From Trichopria drosophilae (lineage: Eukaryota > Arthropoda > Insecta > Hymenoptera > Diapriidae): a stretch of 64,000 nucleotides of DNA. Of the stretch, positions 47,452 to 59,200 are shown in pieces. Every line of letters begins with the position of its first letter. Positions within the stretch are counted from its first letter, which is position 1. The translations under genes were made by a program, and so were the position numbers. Below the pieces are notes generated by a model that was not told the origin of the DNA, ran no database searches, and saw nothing but the letters and a program-made list of their open reading frames with translations. The stretch covers positions 155,272,501 through 155,336,500 of the forward strand of contig CM059582.1 of NCBI GenBank assembly GCA_030407085.1, given 5' to 3'.

Positions 47452-48526
47452 AGGTAAAGTGGGGTGTTATGTGCCGGGTATTGTTTTTGGACCATAACTT
47501 TCTTAAAAATGTATATTTTTATAATGTTAAATACTGTATTTATAGCTTATCTTATTGCCGAAGCACCTATAATAGTAGTTTTTTGAATTTCGAAAAATTT
47601 TAAAGTTATTTTATGATTCTGAAAAAAATGTAAATTTGTGGGGTGTTGTGTGCCACGACTGAAAATAGTAGAAAATAGCATTTTGTGATAAATATTCTTT
47701 ATTAAAATGTGAAAAAATGAAAAAGTAAGTAAATAATTATAATACAAAAGAAGTTTAAACACTTTAAGCCGCTTCGGCTGTCGAACAAGTGAAATATCCC
47801 GTTATCATATTTGCACCCTTCAGATGAACAACCCGATCGCACTCATTGCAATGAATTGCATTATTTCTGCATAGTTTATTAGGCATATTGCGTAAACAAA
47901 TAATGCCGAAGTCAACGTCCTCCTTATTTGATGATCCAGAGGAATAGTTTTTTTGCCGATACGGTTTTTCTGCGACAAGTGCGCTTTGCTGGTGTTCCAT
48001 TTTCGTCATGTTGCTTCTTCTTTTCCAAGCTTTTCCAAGATTTAAGTTCCACTTAAAAATAACTGCAATTACGTTACATTTGCATGAAAAAGGCAAAGAA
48101 TGCGTCTAAAATGTTTGACACATGATAAAATGTCGAAAGTGGAGTGTCACACCACACCCCATATTCCCTGGCACACAATACCCCATATGCTACATTTCGA
48201 AATAGTCACCGTAATCTCGTCACATGCTACATTTATTCAAAATCACTATAACGATTTTAAAAGCAATAGTCTATTGCTACTATTAAATAACTGCTGATTT
48301 ATCTGTTGCTTCACTTGTCTACAAAATGTCGAGAATAAGAAACGTCTGTAAAACTTTTAGGAGCACAACTAAATGAGAACAATTCGTACAACTTTTGGAA
48401 CGCGTGCACAAGTGCCGGATTCTCATGAAAAGCAAGAATAGGTCTACCAAATAACCTGACATAACATGTGGGACGTCATACTAATCAAACATAGCGGTAA
48501 ACCAAGTGGCACAGCACACTTTACCC
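47452..48526. mobile_element. Deleted Tigger/pogo-like DNA transposon
   Basis: The left end AGGTAAAGTGGGGTGTTATG and the right end (complement of GGGTAAAGTGTGCTGTGCC, to 48526) are imperfect inverted termini flanked by TA (47450-47451 and 48527-48528), the Tc1/mariner/pogo target. Near 47640 and 48145 are further copies of GTGGGGTGTNNTGTGCC-like motifs, one in each orientation. A C-terminal transposase remnant lies inside on the minus strand. Confidence 0.65.
47764..48096 (-). pseudogene. C-terminal remnant of a pogo/Tigger-type transposase with a Cys-rich finger
   Basis: A minus-strand frame of 110 codons. Its C-terminal half reads DFGIICLRNMPNKL, then NAIHCNECDRVVHLKGANMI, then YFTCSTAEAA. 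The spacing C(...)CxxC(...)H(...)C resembles the PHD-like finger found at the C-terminus of some arthropod CENP-B/Tigger-type transposases, where the first and last positions are paired CxxC. Here those pairs are incomplete. The DDE domain is absent. It sits inside TA-flanked inverted termini, which supports this reading. Confidence 0.5.
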
Positions 48527-48528
48527 TA

Positions 48529-50226
48529 ATAAATTCGGGTTGGCTTAAAATGGACTTTCCAATGCAATTACAAATAATTAACTTCATTTGTAAGTTTCTT
48601 GCTTCAAGGACACCGGATTACCTAGCCTCTAAATTTTAAATGTTAGGATGATCTCGAACAAAAACTGTCAGGAAAATAAAATTGCTCTATAATTCATTCG
48701 CTGTGTTGAACAAATTTAAAGACTTTTATTTTACGTGAGGTAAAATGAGTTTTGGGGAAAGGTGTTTGAATAGAGCCTAACAAATATGTGTGAAAAAGTA
48801 TCTCCTTAGCATAGAAAATGAAGAAAGCACTCGTGTAACTCTAGAATGCTTCTTTTTCGCTTTTGCACTTCATTTATTCTTTATTTTTAGAGTTATTTTG
48901 TTAAGTGGACTATTGTCTATTGTATATATTGTATTGTAAATTAGCGTTACCCGAAATACTTTGTTATCGTACTAGCATTGAATTTTCCCATGCTTTAAGT
49001 GATAGAATGTAAGACAGCTATGGCTGTGCCTCGGCCTTTCGAAAGAAACATTCAAAAGATATTAAAAGTAAATAGTTGTTTCGATATATTATTGCATATA
49101 GAAATTGTGCAGTTTTTTCATATATATCTATACACTTATATTGTATAATATAAATTCAATACTTCGTCCAGACCTATGGTCTATGTCGAAGTAATTCTGC
49201 GATTTTTTGAATATATTTTTATTACACTCCTATTTAATAGATTGTGTACGTTTGAAACCGACTAAATATCCGTTTAAATGTTCTATACTTGAAATTGCAT
49301 ATCGAAGGGGATTACCCTCTCTTATCGAAAGCATTAGTCATCATGTTTTATTGTATCATCTTATAGAATATCTTATTTTGGTTTTATCATTCCAGTGCGA
49401 CTGTCGGTGTAGCGATAGATAATACCATAAAAGGGCATAAAATACCTACATCGTTTACCGTCGGTAACTTACCGCCGGTTGCTACCAATTCCATTTATCA
49501 ACAATCTTTACCATTAAATAATAACTTACCTTCCGAAATCCTACTACTGGTTGTGTTACCCTCGGTTAGTTACTAACTTTTATCACTTCCCTTTCGGTTG
49601 ATTAGATATTTATACTCTTATGCTTTAATCGCATATGCTGCCAAATATTTTCGTAAATTCCTTATTAATGTTTAATTAGAAAAATAAGTTAAATATGAAG
49701 CTTTAATTCCATATAATTACATTTATGCAGTATGCAATCTTCTTATGGGTGAAATCATCCTATCGTAATTTTTGCGCTTTCAGAATGCAAATTTGAAGTC
49801 AACACATGAAAAATAAAAACATATATTTAAAATAGTTTAAGATATGTTTACTGTTTCCCAACAATTCCTAATATCGAGCATTATGAAATATTATATCCGC
49901 TGTTTCTAATTTTCACTTGTAAACATTTCATACAATTGATTCTATTTAAATTTTTATTCGATGAGCTTGCTATGCAAATCTACTCATATTAATAATATCC
50001 GCAGGAAGACTACAAGTCACCATAGTAAAGGTCGAAATAATAACATTTTCTTTAATTAGTATATTGTGCAACAAGTGCGAAAATTTTGAGTGAGAAGGAA
50101 ATCGACATTTCGCAGCGTTTCGTAAAATACTTTTAACATTGCGTGTTAGAAATAAATTTTTTAACTTTTTGGGTCTAAATCTACGACTTTCATCAGTAAG
50201 AAGAGTAAAAATTTACTGAGATACAG
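48529..50226. other. Intergenic stretch, nothing recognised
   Basis: AT-rich with no supported gene; around 49435-49500 short TACCG/CGGTA motifs repeat irregularly. Confidence 0.4.
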
Positions 50227-50412
50227 ACACGGAAAAAAATTATTTGTGTTCTTCCCAAAAAACCAGGTTTGTGATATTCACAACCTCACACGTTTGGGAT
50301 CATCACAACCTTCTTTTCTTTGTAACACAAATTTTTCTGTTATTGTCACATATAAGTTTGGGTTTTACACAAACCTGGTTTTTGGGAAGTACCCAGACGC
50401 TTTTTTCCGTGT
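50227..50412. mobile_element. 186-bp MITE (ACACGGAAAAAA ends)
   Basis: ACACGGAAAAAA at 50227 and TTTTTTCCGTGT ending at 50412 enclose a second mirrored pair, CTTCCCAAAAAACCAGGTTT and AAACCTGGTTTTTGGGAAG. An isolated copy of the same end (ACACACGGAAAAAAGA) lies at 50589 without a partner. Confidence 0.75.
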
Positions 50413-53225
50413 AGTCAATTGTTTTAAAATATAACTGCTGGAAAGGAAAAAAGGTAAATTTTATCAACTCAAAGCATCACCTATCTAACTTGATACTAAA
50501 AATATTTTAGAGGTTAAACTAAAAATTAAAAAAAAACTTCTGTTTGTTTCACAGTATCATTTCTTACGGATTGTAACGAGTCAAAAAACACACGGAAAAA
50601 AGATTTGGCTGACCCAAAAAAGAGACTGTTAGGCTTTCAAACTATAGTTTTTTATTTATTAATTTGTTAGACCAGCCAACACGCCCACGCTTAAAATAGC
50701 AAACCGACTTGATAGAAATGCAAAAGTGTAACATAAAATTAACTAATAGGATAGCGTTTTGTTTAAACACGGCCATAAGCAGAAAAATATAAGATATGCT
50801 TAAATTGTACCGTTAAAATTTCGACAAGGCTAATACTGCCATGAATGAATGATAAATATTTGCGATAACAGCTGAATTTTTGCAGTGCTCTTCCACTTTC
50901 TTTTAAAAGTTTAGAAATTCATCACTTCTGAATTTCAAAATTCTGTTCCATCTCCTGTACATCTAAATGAAAATACTTCTGTTAAGTTCATGAAAAGCAT
51001 TCGTTATAAAATTCTTCTTGGATAGTATGCATACACTATTAACTTTCTTTCAGGTGATTCTATAACATTATTGTCCTACGGTAAAGAACATAAATATTGT
51101 GTATAAAATTGAAGTAAGAGGAAGTTCAATACTGAAGTTGTGCTACAAAGTTTAAAATAATAAAAATTGGTAAAGGATTTGGGGTATAAAGTGAAAAATA
51201 ACAACCGTATAACACGAAATGTATATTAATCGTTTATATACAATATGTACAAACTCATATACACTGGGGTAGCTATAAATATTTTGTATGCTTAAAATTT
51301 GAGTCGTGTGTTGCAACTTCGAATTGTCTCGATCACTCCTGTATGGATTCCTTCGTGGTCACTGACATGGATCTATATCACTTGTGGCGTTATAAGTAGG
51401 TCAGTCTCTTAGTCCTTTTTTCACCTTAAACTTTAAATACAACTTTCTTGGACGGTTGGATGTCTGATTATTGTTTCAGTGTAATGTCCTGGTCTTTGTA
51501 GACTGAGGTACGTCTGTAATCATACATTTCTTATATAAATATTTTACAAATGATGCATATATTAATTTACGTTTAAATTTTTGATCTACTGACTGGTTTC
51601 GAACACTGTACATCAAATATTCTAACTTACAAATATATTTTAATGTTCATTTGGTGCTGACAATTAGTATAATTTGAGTAATTAAGAAAATTACTTTGGG
51701 TAAAGTATTTTGTACAATAGTTTAAATTAATGAGCTTATTAAACATTAATTAACCATAAAAATTTGGGTAATAAAAATGCCAAGTTCTATTGGTACATCG
51801 TCTTTGTGTACGAGGTCTTATTTTCAGTATATCAGACTTTAAGTTGACTTTTTACTGATAAATTCATACTTCAGTATCAGTTTTTGTCCTTATTTTAAGG
51901 ATTCCTTTTTGCAGTGCTTTAATCTTTATCAAATGTCTTGATATTGATAGATTATTTATTTTAAAAAATAGGGTTTCTGATTTGTGAATTGAAATACGTT
52001 AATAAAAATAAAAAATTAATAATAGTATCAAGTTGATTAGCATATTTCAGTAACAGAATACTAACATTAGGCGAAGCTCGTGGATAGTCGAAGTTCTCTG
52101 CTACACTGTGAAGAACTTGTCGGTCTTCTATGCAGTGAGGCCTTCGAGGTAGAGATCTGTAAGCTTGAAGTTTCTTGTCTAAAAATTGAAAGTGTCATAT
52201 TCCGTCAGCCTTTAGAAACAAGTAAAATAGCTAATAAATGTGGAAGAAAAAGAAAATCGTTTTAAAATTTGTGCAAGAGTTGTGATGAGTGTTAACATAA
52301 AAAATGTTAGACTGACTAATCTAATATGGTGTAAGACCCGTAATTTATTTCTATTCAATTTAAAGTGAAATAATTTCAAATAAAAAAATACTATATTTGT
52401 AAGGTACTGGAATATTAACTGTTTTATATGTTTCAGAATTGTGAAAAATTAAATTACAATATGTATTTTTTTCTTATTGAAGTACATCGTTGCAACAATG
52501 TGACAGCCACAAAAATGTATAAGGGTTGCAGTTGTAACTGTAAATTTCAGATCATTACAATTGTATTCTGCAAAATAAGAACCATACAGATATTGAATAC
52601 ATACAAATATTTTATAGTTTTCAGCGCCATATTTTCCGAGTAATTGTAATTTTAATTTGTGGATGCATTTATAATTTGATAAATATTATTTAATAAATGT
52701 GAAAATAATATAATTTTGGTATGGTACAGGGCCATATTATATAGACCTTATTATAATTTGCTAAAAATGTACTATTTAAAAATGTTTAAATTTCAATGTG
52801 AAGAAACTCTGTATGTACTGAATAAAAGTAAAAAATAAAAGGTTGCAATAGAAACAGCGTTTCGACAATAACATTTTTATATTAACGAACCGTGGAGCAA
52901 AGCCAAATTACATTAAAATTCGTATTGAGGTTAAATTTTTAATGTTGACTTTATATAATTTCAACTTTATTTATTTTGTATTTAATATTTAAAGTAATAT
53001 TGTACAATTTGTTCTTAAATTAACAAATATATTATTCAATATAAATATGATTTTTATGTAGCATTCGTTTTCCTGTTATTTCCTTATTTTAGTTATTCGT
53101 TACAGTGGAGACCACTGCATCACTGGTGAAATAATGGCGCATATCGATTAGTTTGAAGAGATTCAATTACGCGCGAACATCGACGGATCGTGACTATTTT
53201 CATTTTGATAAAATCATGATCTCCG
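50413..53225. other. Intergenic stretch, nothing recognised
   Basis: AT-rich. The open frame 52080-52265 (plus) has mixed composition but no recognisable domain or splice context that decides for an exon. Confidence 0.4.
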
Positions 53226-53231
53226 TTTATT
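53226..53231 (-). terminator. Candidate polyadenylation signal of the Sidestep-like gene
   Basis: AATAAA on the minus strand about 32 bases beyond the TAA stop of the last exon. Confidence 0.4.
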
Positions 53232-53262
53232 TAATGCTCATGCATTCACAGGCACGTTATAT

Positions 53263-56200
53263 TTACCATAAATTCTCTGTGCTGCTAATTGGGCATGCGT
53301 TCAAAAATTGAATATGCGAGGACGAACCTGTCAAGCTATTGGTCAGCGCCGTCGTGGGTATAAGGTCAGGATTTCCGTCCTCTTCTTCTCCTTTCCCAGC
53401 AAACGTAGCGATACTGGGTTGTGGAAGTGGTTTCGGTTTAGAAGGCGAATCGGCATGTTTCCTCCACAAGGCCATCAGCACTCCGGTCACGAGGAGTCCT
53501 AATCCTGTAGCTGTTCCCCCGAGGCCAATCAAGATCGGTGATATGTCGAGCGAAATGCCAGTTTCCCCTGCAAACCGTTTAGATTTCTATTAAACTGTTC
53601 CTTTATCATCTTAGTCTTTACTAGCAATTTGAGATTTGTCATCAAGTCCTTAAAGTTTAAATTATATTTTCTATTAATTCTATTAGTATTTTGGAGGAAT
53701 TGAAACTTTAACATGACATTCAATATGATACTTTGAAAATCATAAAAAATTTGATCACCAGTTTGTTACATTGTTATGTATTTTATATGTACCTAATGTT
53801 TGTGGGCATTACTCTGGTGGAAAATATGAGCAGATTAACTGGCTATTACCTAGAATATAGATAGTGTGGTGCCCAATATTTGTTCCTAAATTCTAGCAAA
53901 AAACGGGGTATTTACCTGAGTAACTAACCTTCTCGACGTTCGTGACGATACGTTAGATATCTCTATACACAATCGCTATATTTTAGTGCAAAAAAACGGT
54001 GCAAAAGTAAAGAAACGGTGCAGATCCCGAATTCGCTATTACATATATGGGAATCATATTTTCAAAAACATCGATTGCAATTGTAGAAATGTGGATAAAA
54101 CTTACTTGGTGCGGAGGTCATCAGATTATATTTCCCTACATACGAGGTTTTTGTAGCAAACTATGTATGTTAATTTGTATATAAAAAATTCTATTGAATT
54201 TGCGAATGTTTTTGTCTGGACAAATTTATTTGTTCAGGAAAAGAAAACTCAGGTTAAGGACAAAACAAACTCCCACATGCTATGTCAGCTATTTGTTAAA
54301 TAAATTTGGGCATTTTACAATCACATAAAAATTTTTAGGTTAAAGTGGTTATGCCTATTTACATTCTCTCGCAAACACCCTATATACTCTTCCGATTAAA
54401 TATATAATTATAACCGCACAATTGTGCGATATAAATACATAGAATGAACATGTATTAATTATTAACTTTCTTTGACATATATGCATGTACAGACATTCTC
54501 GCCATTTCTAAATAGGAGATGACAAACCTAACTTATGTAGATCCATAAAATCTGCAATTACGATTGACGGGTTATTGGCCATTTTCTACCCGGTGCTATA
54601 CACCTTAATTTAAATACAGTTTGCGATGACCAGAAAATAACCAACTATCTCGCATTATATTCGAAATTTTTTGGGCATTAATAATGGCTAGTTCATGGGT
54701 ACATCAGCATTATATTACCACAAGAAAACCGGCCAGAGTTCAGCGAAAATGTTGGCCATGATCTGGCTATAAACCGGTAATAATGGCCATAAACCAGGCA
54801 AAAAGTGGTCAATTTTTCCGCCAGGGTAGAATTATGTACTAATTAAAGACCGCAGGTGAAAGTCGCAAATTAGACAATGTCTTGTGCGCAACAATTTTTT
54901 TTATGTTCATGCAATTCAACTTTTTTGTCTATAATCTTTTTATTTAGTGCTTTTCAAGTGGAAAGTTAATCTGGGCAAAAACGAGGCACTGGCAGTTTTG
55001 TTAATAAAAATTGGGCGCTAGGCCGAGAAACTGAGCAGTTTTCTGGCATAACGTGGAATACACAATTCGCCTAGTGTCACAATATAGTACCAGGCTAGGT
55101 TTGCACTAGAAACATTTTGAAAACTGCTATCGATTCTCGAGCTACAGTTCAAGATGGTCCCGTAAACAAAAGTATTCAATACATGGAACAAAATTTAGCA
55201 TTGGGATTACCCCGAATCCTGGCATTTCGAGTAGGAAATACGTGAAAAGAAATAGAGAACGGGAGTACAAGCGTGTAAGTAAGCGTGTAAGTGTACTATG
55301 TATGTGTCTTTTTTATTTTACATCGCAACTCAGGTAGCAGGTTACAGTGCTAAATTGAAAACATATTTACCCATACCCCAATGCCAATACTGTTAATAAT
55401 ATTTAGAGTCATTTGGTGTTTCAGCAAACATTTAGTTATTTTATTTTCGTGCTATCTATCCTTCTTCTAAACTAAATCAATTTCATTAAAGATACATCCA
55501 ACTACTAAAATGTTCGCTTTTTGACCGTATATAATTTTTACAAAAATAGTTTTCATTAACAATTGCGTAACACAAGTTTTATCGTACTACCGTTAACATG
55601 ATATAAAACTTATGCCAGTGAAGTGAGTCCAGTATAAACTACGTAGATAAATTCCAAAAACTATATAATACCTTCATAGATCCTTTCATAAGAAACGTTT
55701 ATTTATCAAAAATGTAGATGAGAATTCGGCCTTTTCAGGTATCTGCTCTCCAAATTTCTTGGAGTGAGAATTCACTTCTTAAATAGTGAAAACCGAGCAA
55801 CTCTCGTGAAAGAGTGAATATTCAACTCTTTAAGAGTGGACATTCACTCTTTCCTTCAGAGTAGTGAAATCCACGACTCTGAGGCAAAAAGTGAATTTTC
55901 ATTCTTGTTAGATTGAAATTTCACTCTTAAAGAGTTGAATATTCACTCTTTCACGAGACTTGCTCGTTTTTCACTAACCATAGAGTGAAATCTCACTCAA
56001 AGAAATTTAGAGAGTGGCTAGTTTTTGTGCAATTTTTGTATCTAATACATTATAATATAACATGCTAGTTACTATCTGGAAACTAGATATGAATTGAAAC
56101 TGTATGAGTTTTTCAATTTCTCTCAATCTAGAAACACAATCGACGGTGCGTAGGATTATTTATTATAATTGAAGACTAATATTCTGTAATATTCTGGCCA

Positions 56201-59200
56201 TTCTACAATTGATGTCAACTTACAGGCCATTTTGATTAATTTTCAGAAATTTAATCTGCATACTGGATCCTTTATTTTTGAAAACTGATTTCAAATTCGT
56301 AATCAGCGACCCCAAAAAAAGTCCAATAACAAGTTTCAAACGAGTTCAGTCATTATTAGAAATTCAGGTACTACGTTAGTATTGTGGACCAATTTTCGAG
56401 GCTTCGACGCCATGTTATGGTCCCTCATTTTTTTTAGATGTTTGAGGCAGTCCTCTGCCGTTTTTCATGGGAAGTCATGGGTAAAAAGAAATTTTGTTGG
56501 AAAAAATTGTTTATAACTTTTTCAGCATTTATTATTAATAAATTTTGACCGCAGATATTGAAAGAGCGATACATTTTACGTCAGAAATAGCTTAGCCGAT
56601 TTTTTTTAGTGCCTTTTTCATACAAAACAATATCGTCGAAGTCAACGACAATTTTTTTCTCCGTCTGCGCTTTAATGGGTTAATCTCGCGATTAGTATTA
56701 ATTGTTTTGATCAAAACATCAGCAACTTAAGGCAAAATGTAAAAAGATCGGTTTTCTGATATTTTGGTTCGCCATTTTTAAAAAATAGAAAAGATAATTC
56801 TCAAAAAATTCAAAGTAAAAGATTACACGCCACAATTATTTTGAACGTAAAATTTTATTGTGTTGAAGTCAATTTTTTTAGATATCAAGATGATCTGGTT
56901 GATACGGATATAATATATTCATCATGAATGGTGTACACATTATATGAATGTAAATGATAACGTATAATATCTGCCAGAATATATATATAAGTATACATTC
57001 TACTTATTAAGATAAAATGAATATGTTTAAGCTTGACTCAATCCCGCAATTAGAAATGTCTAAATTGAGTGATAAAACTACTCTCTTGATGGATAAATGA
57101 ATAATTTTATTAATTGGTATAATAATTAATATCAGGCATGTATAAAACTGATATAAATCAACGTAATACATAATAATTAGTTATGTCAGAAAAGAGGCCG
57201 ATATCCCTATGTTAATTACTTTTATTAAGAAACCATATTTTAGGGTTTGATACTAAAATATATATGGATAGCATAGTGTCGTTTTTGTAGAAAAAGCAAA
57301 GAATATTTAGTGTTAAATGCTATATATTAACCCTTTGTAATAATGTACGTTCAGAACGATACATTACCGCATTTAAGGAAATAATTTCGAATATTTTATA
57401 TAAATAGTTGATGTTAATCACAAAAAGTATCCATTGTAACCATATTTGTGTTATGCGTAACGTGGAAGCAGTCAACACTGTCGACTTTCTGCGAAAAAAG
57501 TTATCTACACAATGCTACTATAAATATTTATTAATATAGTTCAATCACGAGTTCAATTAACGTAATGATTCTATGAATATTGAATCAATATTATAGAGTA
57601 CAATATGAGATATATGGGTTTTAATAAAGAAAATATGCAATTTAATTAAATGCTCATACATATAATGACTTCTTTTGATGTACATGAGTGCCCTGAAGCT
57701 ATCTAATAATTCTGTTTACATTATTATATATCCTATGTTTCTGCCTAGGAAGGTATTTTTTCAGATCTTATAAAGTTTTTCTTCATCAGTTTTAAGTGCA
57801 AATTTTTTGTTACGGAATTTTTTTTCCAGAATAAACATGATTCAATATTAACGCATAGACTCTGTGCTCGGTAATATAAATACAAATTTTATTCAATGTT
57901 ATAGCAGGAATGGAATTTGTCCATTAAGGTATCCATTAAACTCTTGGTACTGCGATTCGTTTGTGTTTATTTCAAATTAACGATACTTAATTTTAATTGA
58001 AATTACGAATTCTTCTTGTAACAGTATTTGTGTAGAAAAAAACTTTTTTTTTATTGATCTTATTATCCACAATTACGGAAGTACGCGCAATTTTCTTTTA
58101 TGTATGTTTGAATAAAATCACTTATATACATACAGCTGTGGCTATAGACTTTGGCAAAGTCTATGTAAGAGTAATGAAAAATTAAGAATTTCATGTTTAC
58201 ATTTTTTTTCAAGCTTTCTTTCATTGTTACTTCAATTCATACGAAAGGACAAAAATAGGCGTCGATTCAGTATGGCTTTTGATATTTTCGGAAAATGTAA
58301 TCTAAATGAACCTTTATTTTTTTGTTATATTCTATTTATTCTGTCAGTGTTGTGTAGTAGTGTGAAAGTTGCATTAGTTTTAACCAAAAAAGGTATAAAC
58401 TGAATGCATATAACCAGAAATAGATGCACAAATCTTTCTAGTAAATATTTACAGGTTACATTAACCAAAATAACAGGTAGATTAGACATTTTTACACATT
58501 TGATGTGCATGACATTTTATACTTGATAGGTGCTGCACCAAGAACATTTTCCTTGGAAAAATTCTCACACCGTGTTGTATGAGCGGGATATACTACATTT
58601 TAATGAAATAATTAGAATACCTGCACAAAAATTTCCTTGCTAGTACGGACATTTTTTCAGAATAGTATACGAGATACCTGCTTGCCTGCATTTACGAATA
58701 TCTCTAGCTGAAACAAGATGGAATGAGAATTTTTCGAAGGAAAATTTTTTAATGTACGTAAATAATTCCAATAGAAAGGGCGTTTAAAAGGGTGTTGAAA
58801 ATTACGTTGGTACATGTTTACTACTGAATTGAAATTGGAAGTTTAAACAAATAAATATAACACATACAAAAGAAATTCAATTTTAAAGATGATATGGCTA
58901 CTTTTTACATATTTTTAACAAATTATTAATTTTTTTTTTCATTAAAATTAAAGTGTACAATGTAATAATAAAATTGCCCAATTCATCGTTAACGCGTTAT
59001 TAATAACTAATTTTTTATCGATATACATAACAATAATTAAACATTGCTCTTTGTATAATATCCATACGCTTTTGGAGAAGAGAAGAACAACAATTTGCTT
59101 GCACGGTACACTTAGGTTCAATAATTCTGTTCGTTGGCTTTAATAGCGGTTTCCACTGGGAATTGCACACGTCCAGTTTTCTGTTAAAGTCATGTTCAAA

